Source: Streptomyces sp. CC0208
GTDB lineage: Bacteria > Actinomycetota > Actinomycetes > Streptomycetales > Streptomycetaceae
Direction of reading: 5' to 3'
NCBI RefSeq assembly: GCF_003443735.1
Contig: NZ_CP031969.1
Span: forward strand, 1,860,001-1,924,000
DNA: 64,000 nt
Positions 8,306 to 17,267 of this stretch are shown here, one piece after another (positions within the stretch are counted from its first letter, which is position 1; each line of letters starts with the position of its first letter). The notes beneath the pieces were generated by a model that was given only the letters and a program-made list of their open reading frames with translations, made no database searches and had not been told where the DNA came from. Position numbers and translations under genes: made by a program.

Positions 8306-9310
8306 ATGACTGTCTACGGATTACACGCCTCGCACGAGCAGATCCCGCCCGCGGATCTGCTCGACGCCGTGGTACGCGCGGAGCAGGCGGGCTTCACCGC
8401 CGCCATGTGCTCGGACCACTTCTCGCCGTGGAGCGTGCGACAGGGAGAGTCCGGCTTCGCCTGGTCATGGCTCGGAGCCGCCCTCCAGGCCACCGACCAG
8501 GTGCCGTTCGGTGTGGTGAACGCGCCCGGCCAGCGTTACCACCCCGCCGTCGTCGCCCAGGCGATCGCCACCCTCGCGTCCATGAACCCGGGCCGGTTCT
8601 GGACCGCGCTCGGCACCGGAGAGGCCTCCAACGAACACATCACCGGCGCGGGCTGGCCCCGCAAGGACACCCGCTCCGCGCGCCTGCGGGAGTGCGTCGA
8701 CGTCATCCGGGCGCTGCTGCGGGGCGAGGAGGTCAGCCACGACGGACTGGTGACCGTGGACCGGGCCCGGCTGTGGACGCTGCCGCCCGAGGAACCGCCG
8801 CTGATAGGAGCCGCGTGCAGCACCGCCACCGCGGCCTGGTGCGCCGAGTGGGCGGACGGACTGATCACGGTCAACGCCCCGCGCGAACGCCTGCGCGAGA
8901 TCATCGGCGCGTACCGTGACGCGGGCGGCCGTGGCCCCCTCCATCTTCAGGTGCACCTGAGCTGGGCGCCCGACGAGGCCGAGGCGCTCGCCCTCGCGCA
9001 CGACCAGTGGCGGACCAACGTGCACGCCCCGCCGGTCAGTTGGGACCTCGACTCCGCGGAACTGTTCGACGTCGTCAGCGAGCACGTCACCCCCGAGGAG
9101 GTGGCGCGCACGGTCGACGTCTCCTCCGACCTCGGCCGGCACGCCGCCCGGCTCCAGGAGTACGCCGACCTGGGGTTCGACGCGGTGATGCTGCACCACG
9201 TGGGCCGGGAACAGGCCGCGTTCATCGACGCGTTCGGCGCCGGGGTACTGCCGCGACTCGACGTGACCCGCCCGATCCCCGCCACGGCGAAGGAGTACCG
9301 ATGCGTCTGA
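8306..9310 (+). CDS. LLM-class flavin/F420-dependent oxidoreductase
   Basis: 334 residues with the luciferase-like monooxygenase fold: AAMCSDHFSPW near residue 32, FWTALGTGEASNEHITG near 99, and a C-terminal barrel part. It resembles the subgroup often found beside GH13 trehalose-synthase-like genes in actinobacteria. Its substrate is unknown; the cofactor should be F420 or FMN. Codon 6 (8321-8323) is TTA, the rare leucine codon read by the bldA tRNA, so translation may be tied to development. Its last ten bases overlap the next gene's start, indicating coupled translation. Confidence 0.85.
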   Translation: MTVYGLHASHEQIPPADLLDAVVRAEQAGFTAAMCSDHFSPWSVRQGESGFAWSWLGAALQATDQVPFGVVNAPGQRYHPAVVAQAIATLASMNPGRFWTALGTGEASNEHITGAGWPRKDTRSARLRECVDVIRALLRGEEVSHDGLVTVDRARLWTLPPEEPPLIGAACSTATAAWCAEWADGLITVNAPRERLREIIGAYRDAGGRGPLHLQVHLSWAPDEAEALALAHDQWRTNVHAPPVSWDLDSAELFDVVSEHVTPEEVARTVDVSSDLGRHAARLQEYADLGFDAVMLHHVGREQAAFIDAFGAGVLPRLDVTRPIPATAKEYRCV

Positions 9311-11001
9311 CCCGCACGTCCGACCTGTGGTGGAAGAACGCGGTGGTGTACTGCCTGGACGTCGAGACGTACCAGGACGGCAACGGCGACGGCATCGGGG
9401 ACTTCGCGGGGCTCACCCAGCGCATCGACCACCTGGTGCGCCTCGGCGTGACCTGCGTGTGGCTGATGCCCTTCTACCCGACGCGGGAGCGCGACGACGG
9501 CTACGACATCACGGACTTCTACGGCGTGGACCCGCGCCTGGGCACCCTCGGCGACTTCGCCGAGTTCGTCCGCACCGCGCGCGACCGCGGCATCCGCGTG
9601 ATCGCCGATCTCGTCGTCAACCACACCTCCGAGGACCACCCCTGGTTCCAGGACGCCCGCTCCAGCCGGGACTCCGCCCACCGCGACTGGTACGTCTGGA
9701 AGGACGAGCCCCCCGAGGACGGCCCCCAGGGCGTGGTCTTCCCCGACGCGGAGGACAGCCTGTGGGAGTACGACGAGGGCAGCGGCCAGTACTACCTGCA
9801 CCGCTTCTACAAGCAGCAGCCCGACCTCAACGTCGCCCACCCCGAGGTCCGTGACGAGATAGCCCGCATCATGGGCTTCTGGACCCAGCTCGGCCTGTCC
9901 GGCTTCCGGGTCGACGCCGTGCCCTTCCTGCTGGAGACCGACGGACAGAGCGACGCGGGGGATCTGCCCGACCCGCACGAGTACCTCGCCGACCTGCGGG
10001 CCTTCCTCGGCCGCCGCAACGGCGAGTCGGTCCTGCTCGGCGAGGTCAACCTGCCCTACGACGGCACCACCCGCTTCTTCGGCGACCCCTCCTCGGACCG
10101 CGGCGACGAACTCACCATGTGCTTCGACTTCGTCGGGATGCAGCAGATGTACCTGTCGATGGCACGTCACGACGCCAGGCCGCTGGCCGCCGCACTGCGC
10201 GACCGCCCCGCGGCGCCGCGCGACGCCCACTGGGCCGTGTTCGTGCGCAACCACGACGAACTCACCCTCGACAAACTCAGCGACTCCGAACGGGCCGAGG
10301 TGTTCGCGTCCTTCGGCCCGGAGAAGGACATGCAGCTGTACGACCGAGGGCTGCGGCGCAGGCTCCCGCCCATGGTCGACGGCGACCGACGCCGCGTCGA
10401 ACTGGCCTACAGCCTGCTGTTCACCCTGCCGGGCACCCCCGTGCTCTTCTACGGCGAGGAACTCGGCATGGGCGAGAACCTGGCCGCGGAGGGACGCCAG
10501 GCCGTACGCACCCCGATGCAGTGGACCCCGGAGAAGGGCGCCGGGTTCTCCACCGCCGAGCCGGACGCCTTCCCCAACCCGCTGGTGGACGGCGCGTTCG
10601 GTCCCCAGAAGATCAACGTGTACGAGCAGAGCCGCGACCCTGCTTCCCTGCTGAGCCGCATGCGTCTGTTCATCGAACGCTACCGGGAGGCCCCCGAACT
10701 GGCGTGGGGCGACTACCGCTTGCTGAACACGGGAGAGGACGCGGTCCTGGCGCACGTCTGCCGCGCCGGCGACGGCACCGTGCTGGCCGTGCACAACTTC
10801 GCGGACCGGCCTCACACCGTACGGCTGGAACTGGCCGAGGCCGGATCCGGCGGACGGTTGACGGACCTGCTCGACGAGGGACACACCGGTCTCAAGGCGG
10901 GCGAGGACGGCATGTTCCACGTCGACCTGCCCCCGTACGGCTATCGGTGGCTCCGCGTCGGCACCCCGGCGGACGACCCTGAAAGCATCGCGTCCAGCTG
11001 A
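9301..11001 (+). CDS. GH13 alpha-amylase-family protein, trehalose-synthase-like
   Basis: 566 residues. The ATG at 9301 lies inside the end of the preceding oxidoreductase gene and starts at the GH13 N terminus (DLWWKNAVVYCLDVETYQDG). The four GH13 regions are present: DLVVNHTS, GFRVDAVPF with the nucleophile Asp, LGEVNLPY with the acid/base Glu, and FVRNHDELT with the third Asp. Size and the N-terminal block place it near trehalose synthase and oligo-alpha-glucosidases, but it lacks the fused maltokinase seen in some TreS proteins. It is probably cytoplasmic, acting on maltose, trehalose or short alpha-glucans. The exact reaction cannot be read from the sequence. Confidence 0.85.
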   Translation: MRLTRTSDLWWKNAVVYCLDVETYQDGNGDGIGDFAGLTQRIDHLVRLGVTCVWLMPFYPTRERDDGYDITDFYGVDPRLGTLGDFAEFVRTARDRGIRVIADLVVNHTSEDHPWFQDARSSRDSAHRDWYVWKDEPPEDGPQGVVFPDAEDSLWEYDEGSGQYYLHRFYKQQPDLNVAHPEVRDEIARIMGFWTQLGLSGFRVDAVPFLLETDGQSDAGDLPDPHEYLADLRAFLGRRNGESVLLGEVNLPYDGTTRFFGDPSSDRGDELTMCFDFVGMQQMYLSMARHDARPLAAALRDRPAAPRDAHWAVFVRNHDELTLDKLSDSERAEVFASFGPEKDMQLYDRGLRRRLPPMVDGDRRRVELAYSLLFTLPGTPVLFYGEELGMGENLAAEGRQAVRTPMQWTPEKGAGFSTAEPDAFPNPLVDGAFGPQKINVYEQSRDPASLLSRMRLFIERYREAPELAWGDYRLLNTGEDAVLAHVCRAGDGTVLAVHNFADRPHTVRLELAEAGSGGRLTDLLDEGHTGLKAGEDGMFHVDLPPYGYRWLRVGTPADDPESIASS

Positions 11002-11014
11002 CAGGCCCACGAGC

Positions 11015-11043
11015 GGCGGCCCCGAGCCATCGTCGGGGCCGCC
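11015..11043 (+). terminator. Hairpin terminator between convergent GH13 and esterase genes
   Basis: GGCGGCCCCGA pairs with TCGGGGCCGCC over 11 perfect base pairs with a 7-base loop, 13 bases after the GH13 stop. It may act on both strands. Confidence 0.75.
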
Positions 11044-11121
11044 CCGGATTTCCGCGCTGCTGCCCCTCAGCCCTGGGAGGGACTCGACGTCCCCGGGGAC
11101 GTCTCCCTGGCCGGCTGTTCC

Positions 11122-12708
11122 TCAGTGCCGCCGCGCGAGCCCCGAGCGCCGCAGCCGTCGTACGACCGACCGCAGTTCCGCGGTCCGCGCGGGCCAGCCC
11201 TCCGCCGGTTCCGACACGGGCGCCGTCTCCTCGGTGGTCGGGTCCGCCGTCCACACCGCGAAATCATGGTCCCGAGGGCCGGACACGAGGTAGGGGTCGC
11301 CCTTGCCGAAGATCTGGACCGGGTGGGTGGCGTCCCAGGGCTGCCAGCCGGGGTCGCCGTCGACGGCGAAACGTACCCAGGCCCCGTGCATGGCGTCGGC
11401 GAGCTCGGTCGGGGCGCCCTCGCCGGCGAGCTTGGCCGACTCGGGGGTGTTTCCGGTGTCGAAGACGAAGCCGAGCTCCAGGGCGTGGCAGGCGCCGAGT
11501 TTCGGCAGGTGGGAGGGCCAGGCGAACTCGTAGACGTACGAGGTGCCCGGACGGGCCCCGGCCAGGCGGTGCAGGGGGATGCGGAGCAGGTGGTCGGTGA
11601 CCATCTGGCCGACGGTGTCGGCGGTGCCGGCGTCGGGGTGCAGGGCGCGGTAGCCGCGGACCACCTCGGAGCCGCAGTGGCAGCGGGCCATGGCTCCGGC
11701 GAGGGCGACCGGCCCGAGCCGTTCGACGCGCTCCACGAGGCCGCCGGGGACGAGCCAGAGGCGGTACTCGTCGCTGGTCCAGCCGAGCATCAGGTCGACG
11801 TCCTTCGCGACGCCCGCGTCCGGCTCGGTGAGGGCCTCCAGGGGGTCGCGCGGCACGAGGTCGCCGTCGACCACGATCCCGAACGCGGGGCCGCCGAGGA
11901 CCGGGCTGCTGAGCCGGCCCACCTCGGCCTGGGTGCGCAGCAGCAGGTCACGGTCGACCTCGGCGAAGGCCGCGGCGGTGGCGGGGACCTTCAGCCGGGT
12001 GGCCATCCTGCGCACCATCCGCCGTACCTTGTCGCGGTCGCTCGCCTCGGGCGGCCCGCTCTGCAGGACCGCCCGCCGGACCAGGCCCTGGGCCTGCGGG
12101 GCGGCCAGCAGGGCGCCGGTGCTGATCGCGCCGGCCGACTGTCCGGCCAGCGTCACCCGCCCCGGGTCGCCGCCGAAGGCCCCGATCGCCTGGTGGACCC
12201 ATTGCAGGGCGGCGAACTGGTCGCGCAGGCCGGGGTTGGCGGGCGCGTCGGGGAAGAGACCGTAGCCCTCCACGCCGAGCCGGTAGTTCACCGAGACGAA
12301 CACGACGCCATCGCGGGCGAAGGCGTGCCCGTCGTACACCGGCACCGCGGAGGATCCCCTGGTCAGGGCGCCGCCGTGCAGCCACACCAGGACCGGGAGC
12401 CGGGCCCCGGGGCCGGGCTCGGGGGTCCACACGTTGAGGTTGAGGCAGTCGTCGCCGGGCACGACGGGGTCGGAGAGGTACTGCGCGAAGGCCTCGGAGT
12501 ACGGGGGTTTCGGTGCCGTCGGCCCGAAGTCGACCGTGTCGCGCACCCCGTCCCAGCGCTCGGGCGGCTCCGGTGGCCGGAAGCGGCGGGGGCCGAAGGG
12601 CGGGGCCGCGTAGGGGATTCCCCGAAAGACCGCGACGCCGTTCTCGTACCGGCCGCGTACGGTCCCGTAGGGCGTGCTGACCACGGGGTTCGTCCGGACT
12701 GCTGTCAT
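11122..12708 (-). CDS. Type-B carboxylesterase/lipase family protein
   Basis: 528 residues of the alpha/beta-hydrolase carboxylesterase family, close to the family's usual length. It begins with TPYGTVRGRYENGVAVFRGI, has the oxyanion region VWLHGGALTRG, and the nucleophile elbow TLAGQSAGAIS (Ser near residue 190). No signal peptide is seen, so it is probably cytoplasmic. It would hydrolyse carboxylic esters of unknown origin. GGAGG lies seven bases before the ATG. It is divergent from a LacI regulator, which may control it through sites in the shared 317-base upstream region. Confidence 0.88.
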   Translation of the reverse strand: MTAVRTNPVVSTPYGTVRGRYENGVAVFRGIPYAAPPFGPRRFRPPEPPERWDGVRDTVDFGPTAPKPPYSEAFAQYLSDPVVPGDDCLNLNVWTPEPGPGARLPVLVWLHGGALTRGSSAVPVYDGHAFARDGVVFVSVNYRLGVEGYGLFPDAPANPGLRDQFAALQWVHQAIGAFGGDPGRVTLAGQSAGAISTGALLAAPQAQGLVRRAVLQSGPPEASDRDKVRRMVRRMATRLKVPATAAAFAEVDRDLLLRTQAEVGRLSSPVLGGPAFGIVVDGDLVPRDPLEALTEPDAGVAKDVDLMLGWTSDEYRLWLVPGGLVERVERLGPVALAGAMARCHCGSEVVRGYRALHPDAGTADTVGQMVTDHLLRIPLHRLAGARPGTSYVYEFAWPSHLPKLGACHALELGFVFDTGNTPESAKLAGEGAPTELADAMHGAWVRFAVDGDPGWQPWDATHPVQIFGKGDPYLVSGPRDHDFAVWTADPTTEETAPVSEPAEGWPARTAELRSVVRRLRRSGLARRH

Positions 12709-12797
12709 GCACCAGCCTCCTCACCGCGCTACTGCACCGGTAACAACAGAGCACCACAGTTCCGCTCGGTATTCCGGTGCGGAGCGCGGTTCGGCCG

Positions 12798-12890
12798 CTA
12801 CTTGGCGTACATCAGGGTGCCGAAGCCCCGCTGGTCGAAGCCTCCGCTGGTGTCCGGCTGAGCCGCGGGGAGCGTTCGAGGTTTCGAAAG
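12798..12890 (-). pseudogene. Relic of the 3' end of a vanished gene
   Basis: On the minus strand a 30-codon stretch between two stops ends with SGGFDQRGFGTLMYAK and TAG. It has strong G/C third-position bias and reads like a natural protein C terminus, yet has no start codon and is too short to be a gene. It lies upstream of the esterase in the same direction, so it may be what is left of a neighbouring gene removed by deletion. The parent family is not recognised. Confidence 0.4.
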
Positions 12891-12991
12891 TCAGAGGGCC
12901 TGAAGACCCGCGTGGCCCGGCCTCTTCCCGACTTCACCTGGCGAACCTAGGGTAGGAAGCGCTTACTGTTTCCGCGCTGGTCGAAACTTTC
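12882..12991. promoter_or_regulatory. Cluster of LacI-type palindromes upstream of the LacI gene
   Basis: Three short palindromes lie in the divergent region: TTTCGAAA at 12882-12889, AAGCGCTT at 12957-12964, and CGAAACTTTC at 12982-12991. AAGCGCTT has the central CG typical of LacI-family operators. GAAACTTTC is of the GAAA-n-TTTC type reported upstream of xylan-use genes in Streptomyces. They are good candidates for autoregulation and for control of the divergent esterase. Confidence 0.5.
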
Positions 12992-13025
12992 ATGGCCCTC
13001 GGGCGGGCCGGAGAGGTGGTTCCCG

Positions 13026-14069
13026 ATGGTCCGCACGGGGAGTGCGAGCGTGGCGGCCGGTCCCACGCTGGCGGTCGTGGCCCGGGAGGCGGGCGTGTCG
13101 GTGCCGACCGCCTCCAAGGTGGTCAACGGCCGGGAGGACGTGGCCCCCGAGACCCGCCGCCGGGTCACCGAGGCGCTGGACCGGCTCGGCTACGTCCGCA
13201 GACCGAGGTTCGACGCGGCGAAGGCGTCGGGCCTCGTCGACCTGGTCGTGCACTCGCTGGAGACCTCCTGGTCGGGCGCGGTGCTGCACGGCGTTGAGGC
13301 GGCCGCCCACGACGCGGGCCTGGAGGTGGTGGTCTCGGCCGGCCTGACCCGGAACCGGGCGGGGCGCCCGGACCGCGGCTGGATGGACAAGCTCACCGCG
13401 CGCGGCTCCTCCGGGGTGCTGTTCAACCTGGCCGAGCTGACCTCGTCGCAGTACGGCTGGCTGGACCAGCACCGCATCCCGTACGTCCTGATCGACCCGG
13501 TCCTGGAGCCGCCGCCGGGCGTGGTCTCGGTGGGCGCGGCGAACTGGCGGGGCGGGGTGACGGCGACGGAGCATCTGCTGGCGCTGGGCCACGAGCGCAT
13601 CGCGGTCGTCGCCGGCCATCAGCGCAGGATGTGCAGCAGCGCCCGCGTGGCGGGCTACCGTTCCGCGCTCGCGGCGGCGGGGATACGGCAGCGTCCCGAG
13701 TACGTCCGGCACGCCGGTCTCGACGAGAGGGCGGCCCACCTCCGCATGCTGGAACTCCTGGATCTGCCCGAACCGCCGACCGCGGTCTTCGTCTGCTCCG
13801 ACCACATGGCCCTCGGTGTGTACGAGGCGCTGGCGGAGCGGGGTCTGCGCGTCCCCGACGACATCAGCGTCGTGGGTTTCGACGACCTCCCCGAGGCCCG
13901 CTGGACCACTCCGGCCCTCACCACGGTCCGTCAGCCCCTGTCGGAGATGGCGGCCACGGCCCTGCGTCTGCTGGTCCGCATGATGGAGGGCGACCGCCCG
14001 GAGAGCACCCGCACCGAGCTGTCGACGCGGCTGGTGGAGCGGGCGAGCACGGCCCCGCCGCGCGACTGA
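13026..14069 (+). CDS. LacI-family transcriptional regulator
   Basis: 347 residues. A helix-turn-helix with hinge occupies about residues 13-65 ([20 protein letters not shown], then [12 protein letters not shown]). A periplasmic-binding-protein-like effector domain follows (about 70-340) with [19 protein letters not shown] and [20 protein letters not shown], typical of sugar-responsive members. It probably represses genes in the absence of a sugar. The start is supported by GAGAGG upstream. Candidate operators lie in the intergenic region, and the divergent esterase is the closest possible target. The effector is unknown. Confidence 0.92.
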   Translation: MVRTGSASVAAGPTLAVVAREAGVSVPTASKVVNGREDVAPETRRRVTEALDRLGYVRRPRFDAAKASGLVDLVVHSLETSWSGAVLHGVEAAAHDAGLEVVVSAGLTRNRAGRPDRGWMDKLTARGSSGVLFNLAELTSSQYGWLDQHRIPYVLIDPVLEPPPGVVSVGAANWRGGVTATEHLLALGHERIAVVAGHQRRMCSSARVAGYRSALAAAGIRQRPEYVRHAGLDERAAHLRMLELLDLPEPPTAVFVCSDHMALGVYEALAERGLRVPDDISVVGFDDLPEARWTTPALTTVRQPLSEMAATALRLLVRMMEGDRPESTRTELSTRLVERASTAPPRD

Positions 14070-14228
14070 GCTCCGATCGGCTGCAGGGGCCACCCACCGC
14101 CCAATTCGTTCAGCTTCGGTCATCTGCGGGCGAGGGGAACTGGCCGGGGCGGACGGGCGTCGAACGTTGCGGCGGGGAGGGGGGCCGCTGCCCCTGCCGG
14201 GGCGGCGGCGAGCACTTGGGGGACGACC

Positions 14229-14651
14229 ATGACGCGCTGGCGGCCGCTGCCGGACTCGCTTCCGAGGGAGGCGCGGCATCTCGTCGAACAGCTGCGGCAC
14301 CTCAAGGACCGGACGGATCTGAGCCTGGCCGAGCTGGCCCGGCGCACCGCGTACAGCAAGTCGTCCTGGCAGCGGTATCTCAGCGGGGCCAAGCAGCCGC
14401 CGCGGGGGGCGGTGCAGGCGCTGTGCCGGGTGGCGGGCGCGGACCAGGCGCGGCTGCTGGCGCTGTGGGACCTGGCAGACCCGGTCTGGCCGTACGGCAC
14501 GGTGGTGACCGTGGTGGCGCAGGAGGTGGCGGTGTCGGTTCCGGCCGGTCTCGAGTACCGGCGGTGGCGTACGGCGGCGCTGGTCGCGTTCGCCGTCATC
14601 GTGCTGCTGGTGGCGGGGGTGCTGTGGGCGTGGCCGTCGGGGAGCGGGTGA
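14229..14651 (+). CDS. Membrane-anchored XRE-type helix-turn-helix protein
   Basis: 140 residues. Residues about 14-80 form an XRE-like DNA-binding domain (LKDRTDLSLAELARRTAYSK, SSWQRYLSGAKQPP). A single membrane helix near the C terminus (AALVAFAVIVLLVAGVLWAW) follows, with a very short outside tail. Such proteins in Streptomyces are thought to sense at the membrane while binding DNA inside. It converges on a secreted peptidoglycan-binding-like protein, and the two may be functionally paired. GGGGGACG upstream of the ATG may serve as ribosome site. Confidence 0.75.
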   Translation: MTRWRPLPDSLPREARHLVEQLRHLKDRTDLSLAELARRTAYSKSSWQRYLSGAKQPPRGAVQALCRVAGADQARLLALWDLADPVWPYGTVVTVVAQEVAVSVPAGLEYRRWRTAALVAFAVIVLLVAGVLWAWPSGSG

Positions 14652-14684
14652 CCGCGGGGCCGCCCGCTCCCCCGCCGGCAGAGG

Positions 14685-15224
14685 TCAGCCGACCTGGTCG
14701 TAGTACGCGATCCGCCAGGGTCCTGTGCCCTTGAGCTTCACCCGGTACTTGCCGCTGACCCGCTTGAAGTCGACGTCGCGCCTGTCGCCGTCGTAGCGGA
14801 CACCGCCGCCGGAGACGGGGCCGTGGAGCCACTGCTGGGCGAACTCCCAGCTCTGGTCGGTGACCACGCCGTCGTTGTCGGTGAGTCCGTAGCGCTCCTG
14901 CCACCACTGGGTGGCCGACTCGGTCTCCGGGCCGAACGAGCCGTCGATCTGGCTCTTGCCGAAGTTGTGCCAGTCCCCGTCCTCGTCCTGCCACTTGGCG
15001 CCGTCCGCGTACAGGACGGACTCCCACAGGGCCGTGGCGTTGCTGTCGGCGTAGTCGTCGACGCTCAGGTTCTCCTCGTCCTGCCAGTCGTCGCTGACGA
15101 CGCCGTTGCCGTCGATGCCGTGGTACGAGGCCGCGTCGGCCGCCGGCGCCACGGCGAGGCCGAGCGTCCCGGCGCCCAGCAACGCGGCCGTCATCATCGC
15201 GACGGCCCGCTTGCGCATGCTCAT
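14685..15224 (-). CDS. Secreted peptidoglycan-binding-like protein
   Basis: 179 residues from the ATG ending at 15224, chosen for GGGAGA upstream and for a signal peptide directly following (MSMRKRAVAMMTAALLGAGT, cleaved near ADA). The mature part is rich in Asp and Trp. DGSFGPETESATQWWQERYG followed by DGVVTDQSWEFAQQWL resembles one repeat of the PG_binding_1 fold. The protein would be exported and may bind cell wall. No catalytic domain is visible. It converges on the membrane-anchored XRE protein, with 33 bases between stops. Confidence 0.7.
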   Translation of the reverse strand: MSMRKRAVAMMTAALLGAGTLGLAVAPAADAASYHGIDGNGVVSDDWQDEENLSVDDYADSNATALWESVLYADGAKWQDEDGDWHNFGKSQIDGSFGPETESATQWWQERYGLTDNDGVVTDQSWEFAQQWLHGPVSGGGVRYDGDRRDVDFKRVSGKYRVKLKGTGPWRIAYYDQVG

Positions 15225-15439
15225 GGAAGTCTCCCTTTCCGAACCGCCGTGGTTCCCCCCGTGGTTCCCCCTGGGGCGGCTCGCTTCGCTTGGCACGGCA
15301 CAGACTCACAGGGCCGAGCTGCGCACGGCGAGACCTGCCGGCGTCCCCGGGCCGGCGGGGGACGGTCCGTGCCGCGTACGGCGGTGCGGTCCGGGAGCGC
15401 GGGCCGTACGGGGACCTGCTGGGACGGGATGGGACGGGC

Positions 15440-16108
15440 TCAGGCCCCGCAGTGCTCCAGCCGTGCCGCCCAGGTGATCCCGCCGAGCAGATGGGTCCGG
15501 AAGTCCGGGTCCGCCCAGGCCTCGGCGGCGTGCCCGAGCGCGGTGTAGAAGACGCGGCCCGCGCCCTGCTCCCGGCACCACACCAGCGGATGGTCGCCGC
15601 CCATGCCGCCGCCGTCGTACGACGACTCGTCGGCGCACGCCAACACCCGTACGGACCCTCGCGGGTTGGTCCGGAAGTCGTACCACTCGTCGGTGAACTC
15701 CCATACGGCGGGCAGGTGTCGGGTGGCCGGGTGCTCGCGGTCCTCGACGCGGATCCTGCCGGGCTGGTACGCGGGGTGCTTGTCGAACCGGGCGCCCAGC
15801 AGTTCACCGTAGTAGGGCCAGGTGTACTCGGTGCAGGCGGCCGCGTGCACCCCGACGAACCCGCCGCCCGACTCCACGTGGGCGGCCAGCCGGTCGCGCC
15901 CCGCCGGGGTGAGGATCTCACCGCTGGTGGAGAGGAAGACGACGGCGGCGTACCGGTCGAGGGGCCGCTCCAGGGCCGCCGGGTCCTCGCTCGCGTCCAC
16001 CTCGAAGCCGCCGGAGCCGCCGAGGGCGCGGACGGCGTCGACGGCGGCCGGGATGGAGTCGTGGCGGTAGGCGGTGGTGCGGGTGTACACGAGGAGTCGG
16101 GGAGCCAT
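15440..16108 (-). CDS. ThuA-domain protein
   Basis: 222 residues covering a complete ThuA domain, a class-I glutamine amidotransferase-like fold: LLVYTRTTAYRHDSIPAAV at the start, VVFLSTSGEILTPAGRD, GGGFVGVHAAACTEYTWPYY and the conserved EWYDFRTNP. Members were first linked to trehalose use; their chemistry is mostly undefined, and some are glycoside-related isomerases. There is no signal peptide. The gene stands alone and is divergent from a VOC protein whose start lies about 70 bases away. Confidence 0.85.
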   Translation of the reverse strand: MAPRLLVYTRTTAYRHDSIPAAVDAVRALGGSGGFEVDASEDPAALERPLDRYAAVVFLSTSGEILTPAGRDRLAAHVESGGGFVGVHAAACTEYTWPYYGELLGARFDKHPAYQPGRIRVEDREHPATRHLPAVWEFTDEWYDFRTNPRGSVRVLACADESSYDGGGMGGDHPLVWCREQGAGRVFYTALGHAAEAWADPDFRTHLLGGITWAARLEHCGA

Positions 16109-16180
16109 GGCCCGAGCCTAGGAGGTGTGTCGTCGTGCCGGTGTTCCGCCGTGCGGTCCGGACGTCGTAGCCTCGGCGCG

Positions 16181-16813
16181 GTGAACGCGATTCCCGCCCG
16201 GCTGGACCATCTCGTCCTGGCGACCCCCGACCTGGCGGCGACGGTCGCCGACTTCACGCGGCGCACCGGTGTGAGCCCCGCCCCCGGGGGTGTGCATGTC
16301 GGTCTCGGCACCCGCAACCATCTCGTGTCGCTGGGCGGCACCGCCTATCTGGAGATCATCGGCCCGGATCCGGAGCAGCCGGAGCCGATGGGGCCGCGTC
16401 CCTTCGGCGTCGACGCGCTCGCCGCTGCCCGCACGGTCACCTGGGCGATCAGCCCGCCCGACCTGGACGCGGCGGTGGCGACGGCCCGGATCCGCGGTTA
16501 CGACCCCGGCGAGATCCGCCCGATGAGCCGCCGCCGGCCCGACGGCACCCTGCTGGAGTGGCGCCTCACGAACGGCGACACCCAGCATCCCTCCGGCCTG
16601 GTCCCCTTCCTCATCGACTGGGGCGCCACCGCGCACCCGACGGCCTCGGGCCTGCCCACCACTGTCCTGCGCTCCCTGACCGCGACCGCCCCGGCGCCGC
16701 ACGAGATCCGTCCGCTCCTCGCCGCCCTCGACACCGAACTCCCCCTCACCGAGGGACCGGTGGGCCTCTCCTTCACGGTGGACACCCCGCGGGGACCGGT
16801 GACCTTCGGCTGA
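16181..16813 (+). CDS. VOC-family (glyoxalase-like) protein
   Basis: 210 residues starting at GTG 16181. The beginning ARLDHLVLATPDLAATVADF is the usual first strand of a glyoxalase-like domain with its metal-ligand His. NHLVSLGGTAYLEIIGPDP is the matching second element. The C-terminal half is less regular, as in the glyoxalase-like group with a second, diverged module. The reaction is unknown. No Shine-Dalgarno sequence is seen; TAGCCT about ten bases before the start suggests a leaderless mRNA. The upstream frame is open but antisense to the ThuA gene, so it was excluded. Confidence 0.8.
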   Translation: MNAIPARLDHLVLATPDLAATVADFTRRTGVSPAPGGVHVGLGTRNHLVSLGGTAYLEIIGPDPEQPEPMGPRPFGVDALAAARTVTWAISPPDLDAAVATARIRGYDPGEIRPMSRRRPDGTLLEWRLTNGDTQHPSGLVPFLIDWGATAHPTASGLPTTVLRSLTATAPAPHEIRPLLAALDTELPLTEGPVGLSFTVDTPRGPVTFG

Positions 16814-16865
16814 GGTGTCCGATTCCTTCAAGACCGGGCGCCTCGGCCCTGCCTACCGTGACGTC

Positions 16866-17267
16866 ATGACTCCACGATTCGACGCCATCGGACTGGTGGC
16901 CTCCGACATGGCCGCCTCCGTCGCCTTCTACCGGCGGCTCGGGTTCCCGTTCCCCGAAGGGTCGGAGGCCCAGCCGCACGCGGAGGCCGAACTGCCGGGC
17001 GGTGTACGGCTGATGCTCGACACCGAGGACACGGTCCGCTCCTTCCACCCCGGGTGGCGGGCGCCGGCCGCCGGCAGCCGCACCGGGCTCGCGCTGCGGT
17101 GCGACAGCCCGGCCGAGGTCGACGCGGTGTACGAGGAGCTGGTGGGCGAGGGTTTCCACGGGGAGCTCAAGCCGTGGAACGCCGACTGGGGCCAGCGGTA
17201 CGCGTCCCTGCACGACCCCGACGGCAACAGCGTCGACCTGTACGCCCCGCTACCCGGCGGCGAGTAG
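16866..17267 (+). CDS. VOC-family (glyoxalase/bleomycin-resistance-like) protein
   Basis: 133 residues, a single vicinal-oxygen-chelate module pair: [20 protein letters not shown] at the N terminus and [18 protein letters not shown] at the C terminus, the classic ending. It could bind a metal and a small substrate or drug; no specificity can be read. TACCGT just upstream and the lack of a ribosome site suggest a leaderless message. Its last 18 bases overlap the end of the convergent AraC regulator gene. It follows another VOC gene by 52 bases. Confidence 0.85.
   Translation: MTPRFDAIGLVASDMAASVAFYRRLGFPFPEGSEAQPHAEAELPGGVRLMLDTEDTVRSFHPGWRAPAAGSRTGLALRCDSPAEVDAVYEELVGEGFHGELKPWNADWGQRYASLHDPDGNSVDLYAPLPGGE

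Noticed and set aside
9301..11001. Firm naming as TreS
   Set aside because: GH13 motifs are clear, but regions separating trehalose synthase from other alpha-glucosidases cannot be judged by eye.
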